NCBI GenBank assembly: GCA_036784855.1
Contig: JAZDSV010000034.1
Coordinates: forward strand, 62,001-126,000
Direction of reading: 5' to 3'
Length of the DNA: 64,000 nucleotides
Source of the DNA: Aphelidium insulamus
Taxonomy: Eukaryota; Aphelidiomycota; Aphelidea; Aphelidiaceae
How positions within the stretch are numbered: the first letter of the stretch is position 1; each line of letters opens with the position of its first letter. A program made the translations under genes and the position numbers. This document shows, piece after piece, positions 60,111 to 64,000 of the stretch. The notes below the pieces were generated by a model that was given only the letters and a program-made list of their open reading frames with translations, did no database searches and was not told where the DNA came from.

Positions 60111-60499
60111 TCATTGGGACGGTGACCCTGACTGCGCGAGTAGCTGCAGAAGATCGTCGCACGCGGCGTCCACCCCGGCCACAAGCTGTTTTCCCACCGG
60201 TACCAGTGCCGCTTCAAGCAGACGGCGCTGCTTTGCTTGCTGGTCGGGTCCTGCGCTGTGTCTGCGACGCTCATTGTGGTTGGGAAATGGCCAGTGACTA
60301 TGTCAAGTACTCGTGGATGGCCCGTACCTCGCATCGCTAAGTGCACTACTCACAAGGTTTCCACAGGCGGCGAGCAGTGCCTGCATCACGCCATCAGTCT
60401 CTCATAGCCATAAGACATACGTTCGATATAGCACCGTGCCGTCACGTTTGCTTCAAGCGTGTCTGAGGCTGATTGCGCGGCTGGTTGTCTCGCTGGCAT
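60111..60499 (-). CDS. Small predicted protein of about 75 residues, not recognised
   Basis: Three exons can be joined: MPARQPAAQSASDTLEAN, then ALLAACGNLV, then RPDQQAKQRRLLEAALVPVG continuing to KQLVAGVDAACDDLLQLLAQ and SGSPSQ. Both introns obey GT-AG and the frame stays open. The product would be largely helical with a heptad-like Leu/Val pattern. Reverse-strand frames are also partly open, so the evidence is modest. No family is recognised; a small coiled-coil adaptor is conceivable. Confidence 0.4.
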
Positions 60500-60540
60500 G
60501 ATTATTTGAGTGTAGGCGCTATGCATTGCTACATGCGCTG

Positions 60541-60544
<4 letters not shown>

Positions 60545-60578
<34 letters not shown>

Positions 60579-60594
60579 TTATATATATTATATG
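60545..60594. repeat. (TA)n microsatellite upstream of the small minus-strand gene
   Basis: Roughly 20 TA units with two interruptions, 46 bp upstream of the start at 60499. It lies between this gene and the 3' end of the dicarboxylate-type carrier. Confidence 0.85.
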
Positions 60595-60684
60595 CAGACG
60601 TCGCAGTAGTGTATATAGAGTCGGAATTAACTGTATGTAAACATATATAGTGTGTGCGCATCTATATAAGTTCATCATCACCAT

Positions 60685-61987
60685 CTATGTCAACCGAGAT
60701 TGCAGCTGCGGGTGCCAAAGGCGATAGTATGCCTTCAGCTGCTCCAGTAACAGAAAGGTAAGCACAGTCTGTGGACCGAGACGAGAATATGACGGCAGCC
60801 AGCCCTTGAACAGGGCGGCCGGACCCTCATTACGTACAATAGAGCGTAGCATCGATAGTAGAGTCAGGCCATCACCGTGTCCAGTCGCACGAGAATTCAT
60901 GATTCTGGTCTTCACGACGTCTACCGGGGAAGACAGCGTTGTGGCAACCAGCCCGGCGAGAAGACTGGAAACAAAATGCAGGTAGATGCCATCTTTGAAG
61001 TGGACGCGGGGCAACCAAGGCTGTCTGGCACCCATCATGTATGCGGGCATTGATGCAGCTGGCGGTAAAAACGGAGCCATCGGCGCCGTACCGGGCGTCA
61101 TGGCCAGTAGTTTTCGCTTGAAGAAATCATAGCTTCCAAGCTGCGACGAAGTCATCAAAATGGCGCGGTTCATCTGGATGCGTGTGTGCGTTAGTCAACA
61201 CTATCTCGGTGATAAAAATGTGGATCTGAACAACTTGCATTGGCACCGACACCGCGAAAAAGCGCGGCAACTCCTTCGTGGCGCAAAATTTTCACAAGGC
61301 CATCAATGGCGTGACGATATGATCTTCTCTCGCCGATGGGCAACTTGCCGTCGTTCTGCATGCGCACATTCACCACATCCGCGGGATTACCAGCCACTCC
61401 GGCCACTGCGCCGGCACACACTCCTGCTGTTATTGTGGATGCAAGAGGGCTCATGACTGCACCACAGGAAACTTGATTAGACGCACGATACAACTTAATA
61501 CTGCACGCACGCGAGATTTGGTCCAAGCGGGTTTTGATACGTTCGTATCCAGCAAATCGCACGGTGGAATACGTGAGCTGACGTAGCAAGGATGCGCTCA
61601 GACCGTTGAATAGTGCCATGGGCGATTCGTGGCGCACAATGGTTGTGAGGGTGTGCCGCAGTCCGGCGCGTTGTTCACTGGTCTGCATTCGCACTTTGAG
61701 CAAGTCCAGTGGATGGGTGCACGTGGCTGCCATTGCCGATGCCTGCCACGTATATAATGTCAGTAGATGATGACAATTACAGCGCGGTGCGTAGGTAGTG
61801 TGTGTATGTGTGTGTGTATCTGTGTGTGTGTGAATGTATGTGTATGTGAATGCCGTAGCGCACAATGCGCGATACTGACTATCGAAAAGGGCAACATCAA
61901 ACGTGTACGCACCACCCCACCGAACCAGAACGGATAGCTTATCCGCGCAGACGCTCTAGCTGTTGGCGACTGCGGCGACGTCGCCAT
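60685..61987 (-). CDS. Mitochondrial dicarboxylate carrier-like SLC25 protein
   Basis: The start MATSPQSPTARASARISYPF leads to WFGGVASAMAATCTHPLDLL and KVRMQT, matching the YPFWYGG opening of DIC1. Repeat 1 ends LFNGLSASLLRQLTYSTVRF and AGYERIK. Repeat 2 has AGNPADVVNVRMQNDGKLP and GVAALFRGVGANMNRAILM, TSSQLGSYDFFKRKLL. Repeat 3 has LSSPVDVVKTRIMNSRA and ALFKGWLPSYSRLGPQTVLT, FLLLEQLKAYYR. The GNPADVVNVRMQND motif is typical of dicarboxylate/2-oxoglutarate/UCP-type carriers. A roughly 25-residue insert precedes repeat 3. Three introns: 61174-61238 is GC-AG (GCAAGT, branch GACTAAC) and joins GVGAN to MNRAIL. Confidence 0.88.
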
Positions 61988-62901
61988 TAATGTAAACAGC
62001 GATCTGTCCGCGTGAAAATTGATTGATTGATTGTTCGCGTGCTATTTTCCAGGTTTAGCGTGGCCACGCCATTATACACTTGTGCTTCACAATCATACAA
62101 ATGTTTTGCTGCGAGTGTATTTCACTCTTCTTCGGCAAGATGAAGATGCTTTTACAAAAGCTGTGCATTAGTTTTAATTACTGCGTTGCAGAATGCTGGT
62201 GGGTAAGCCATATTTGCCTTCATCCAAATGCAAAATTTTGTCCTTCCAACATGCTACAAGTTAACTGGAGTTTGCACTCCGCTCATTGGTTCATTCCAAT
62301 ACTTTTACCATGTACTCTTCAAGCTGCACTGTTATAGCTGCTACATTAATGCTTGCCCATATTCACCAGCCTTCACATATTAACCATCCAATTTCCTGGA
62401 CGGTTCAGGCGCAAAAGACCACTCCATTCCATGCAGATTAGAGCTTGCACTTCCAGTATTGCTTCGACAAGACTCTTTGTCATGTATTCCGCGCTGTCGT
62501 ATATGGGAAGGCTACGTGCCCGTGTGCTGCGGTTATTTTAACTGTGTATTGAACTGTATTTTTTCTGTTATCTGTATTTATTTTAACTAAGCGGTCTGGC
62601 CGCCCGGTCCATGGCGCCGGTGCAGTTCCAGACCGATCCGGGTAATTGAACTGTCTGTAATCGACTGTCCGTCGAATCTAAACTTGATGATGGACTTGCG
62701 TGTGTGAACTTGCATATAATAGGACAGACACAGAACCTACCAGTTTGTAGATGCAGTTGAGCTCATTTACTTTTCTGATGGTGGCACATCTCCGTTAGTT
62801 CACCGTGGAAAAGACCATCCATCCCTGCACCTACTGCACGCCACCTTGATTTAATACTTGTATAGTACTGTGTGAGAATAGAATAGAACAGCCGATCCAG
62901 C
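61988..62901. other. Intergenic region without a supported gene
   Basis: Nine hundred bases between two divergent genes. Plus-strand ORFs at 62080-62337 and 62353-62541 show no domain. GGTCTGG (62593) and CCAGACC (62625) form a weak inverted repeat around a GC-rich spacer. The motif AGAATAGAATAGAACA near 62875-62890 resembles sequence in the fold-back element arms. It must contain the promoters of the carrier and the phosphatase. Confidence 0.4.
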
Positions 62902-64000
62902 ATGAGCGGCAATGCGGGACACCGCGCTTCGGTGGACGCTGCGTCGGGCGACATGTCTCCCAGAATTATCGCTGCAGAGAGCATGCCGGGCCAACCTGCG
63001 GGTCATATACCGCGTGCCGACGATCTCGGTGACGTTGCCGGCTACGTGGGCTTGCTTGCTGGCTTGCAGCAGACCATGACATCAGCCGTCGATGTAGCGT
63101 CAGAGGCGGTGCAGTGCGCGCAGTACATATTGGACACTGCGGAGAAGAATGATGTGGTGGCCGGAGATGTGCCGGGCGGTCGCACTGAACAACTCGCCTT
63201 TCTCCGCAGATTTCTGGCGGCTGGCGGTGATATCGCGGCTTCCAGCTGGCAGCATCGAAGGTTCTTTTTCTGCCGGCACGGCGAGACGGAGCCAAACAAT
63301 CTGCGAGTGCTGCAGGGCAGTGGAATTGACGAAAGTCTGAATGCTCGAGGTTGGGTTTTCAAGGTTTATTGTTGTATTGAGACTGATGAAATTCCAGGGC
63401 GGGCCCAGGCCACAGTTCTGGCGTCAGCGCTGAAGCAGCATCGCGTTGATTTGATCGTGTCGACGGGACTAAAGGCAAGAAACATGCTGTATCGTGCGCC
63501 GATAACTTTGTGTAATATTATCTGCCACGGCGCAGAGAGCCGATGAGACGGCTCGATTGATAGCTGCACATCATCCGCGCTGTCCGCACATTGTCATTCC
63601 CGAGTTCCGCGAGATTTGCTGGGGCTCATGGGAAGGGCAACGTGCGCCAGATATGGCCGAGCTTCATCAAGCGTGGCAGTCTGGTGATATGGAAGGCATG
63701 TCAATTATTTTATTGCAAAATATTTAACCAACTCATGTTAGCCAAGGCACCGAGCGGAGAAAGTCCGGCCGATTGTGTACGGCGCACTGTGCCAGCATTG
63801 TTGTCGCTTCTTGCTGAACGCCACGAAGAAAACATTGTCATTGTGTCTCATGGTCGCTTAATGCGAATTATGACTGCCTACCTGCTGGAAGGACGCCTAG
63901 ATAATATGGCACGCTATAAACACCACAACACTTCCATCAATATTGTGGACGCATTCAGTACCGACAACAATTTGGCAGATTGCGCGGCTACCGACCGCGG
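62902..64000 (+). CDS. Histidine-phosphatase (phosphoglycerate-mutase-like) protein, 3' end outside window
   Basis: A leader of about 120 residues precedes the histidine phosphatase core. The catalytic motif is FFFCRHGETEPNNLRVLQGS, with the nucleophile in RHG. The other conserved elements are LIVSTGLKRADETARLIAA, EFREICWGSWEGQRAPD (the acidic residue after EF), ESPADCVRRTVPALLSLL and the second catalytic histidine in VIVSHGRLMRIMTAYLLEG. The order matches PhoE/fructose-2,6-bisphosphatase-like phosphatases; substrate is unknown. Three introns: 63475-63535 (GCAAGA) and 63696-63741 (GCATGT) both need GC donors. The coding frame is still open at position 64000. Confidence 0.85.

Noticed and set aside
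62080-62337. An 85-residue Cys-rich plus-strand ORF
   Set aside because: Composition is that of AT-rich noncoding sequence; no family resemblance.

Overview
This window is intron-rich nuclear DNA from a compact eukaryotic genome. Nearly every gene is broken by short introns of about 35-65 nt. Longer introns and gaps carry (TA)n, (CA)n and (GA)n microsatellites. Standard stop codons fit every gene read. IFT57, a RAB28-type GTPase and an RSPH10B-like MORN protein point to a flagellated cell. Fungal-style genes (cytochrome-b5/fatty-acid 2-hydroxylase fusion, vacuolar aspartic protease, SAGA SPT20, Kes1-type OSBP, Furry/Tao3) sit beside genes lost in yeasts (CTC1, TFG, histidine ammonia-lyase, 4E-HP-type eIF4E). 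An early-diverging zoosporic fungus or a close opisthokont relative fits best. That placement is inference; no rRNA or mitochondrial marker is present.

Layout. 0-9 kb: 5' part of Furry (-), fatty-acid 2-hydroxylase (+), aspartic protease (-), cohesin regulator PDS5 (+). 9-17.8 kb: PAM16 and TRIP13/PCH2 (+, 11 bp apart), CNOT9 (+), a class-II eIF4E (-), RAB28 (-) head-to-head with TFG (+). 17.9-27.5 kb: a minus-strand run of an unrecognised coiled-coil/tandem-BRCT protein, an RSPH10B-like MORN protein, proteasome chaperone PAC1 and CTC1. 27.5-29.8 kb: gene-free, with a direct repeat and a 1.09-kb fold-back element. 29.8-41.8 kb: ALG1 (-), a BET bromodomain protein (-), SPT20 (+), OSBP (-), inositol-pyrophosphate kinase VIP1 (+). 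41.8-52 kb: ECH1 (+), IFT57 (+), RFC1 (-), POLG (+). 52-64 kb: prefoldin 6, an SLC25 carrier, a membrane-tethered I9-domain protein, ARP5, histidine ammonia-lyase, a small unknown gene, a dicarboxylate-type carrier, and a histidine-phosphatase gene cut by the window end.

The genes are mostly unrelated housekeeping functions rather than one pathway. Themes are DNA replication and chromosome ends (RFC1, POLG, CTC1, PDS5), chromatin and transcription (BET, SPT20, ARP5, CNOT9), mitochondria (PAM16, POLG, two carriers) and the flagellum. Intergenic gaps are often under 100 bp, and divergent pairs must share promoters.

The most unusual signal is in the introns. At least 19 can be placed in frame with protein homology only by using a GC donor (GC-AG), and one candidate uses GA-AG. 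All coordinates were read by eye; exon borders are inferred from reading frame, splice motifs and family knowledge.
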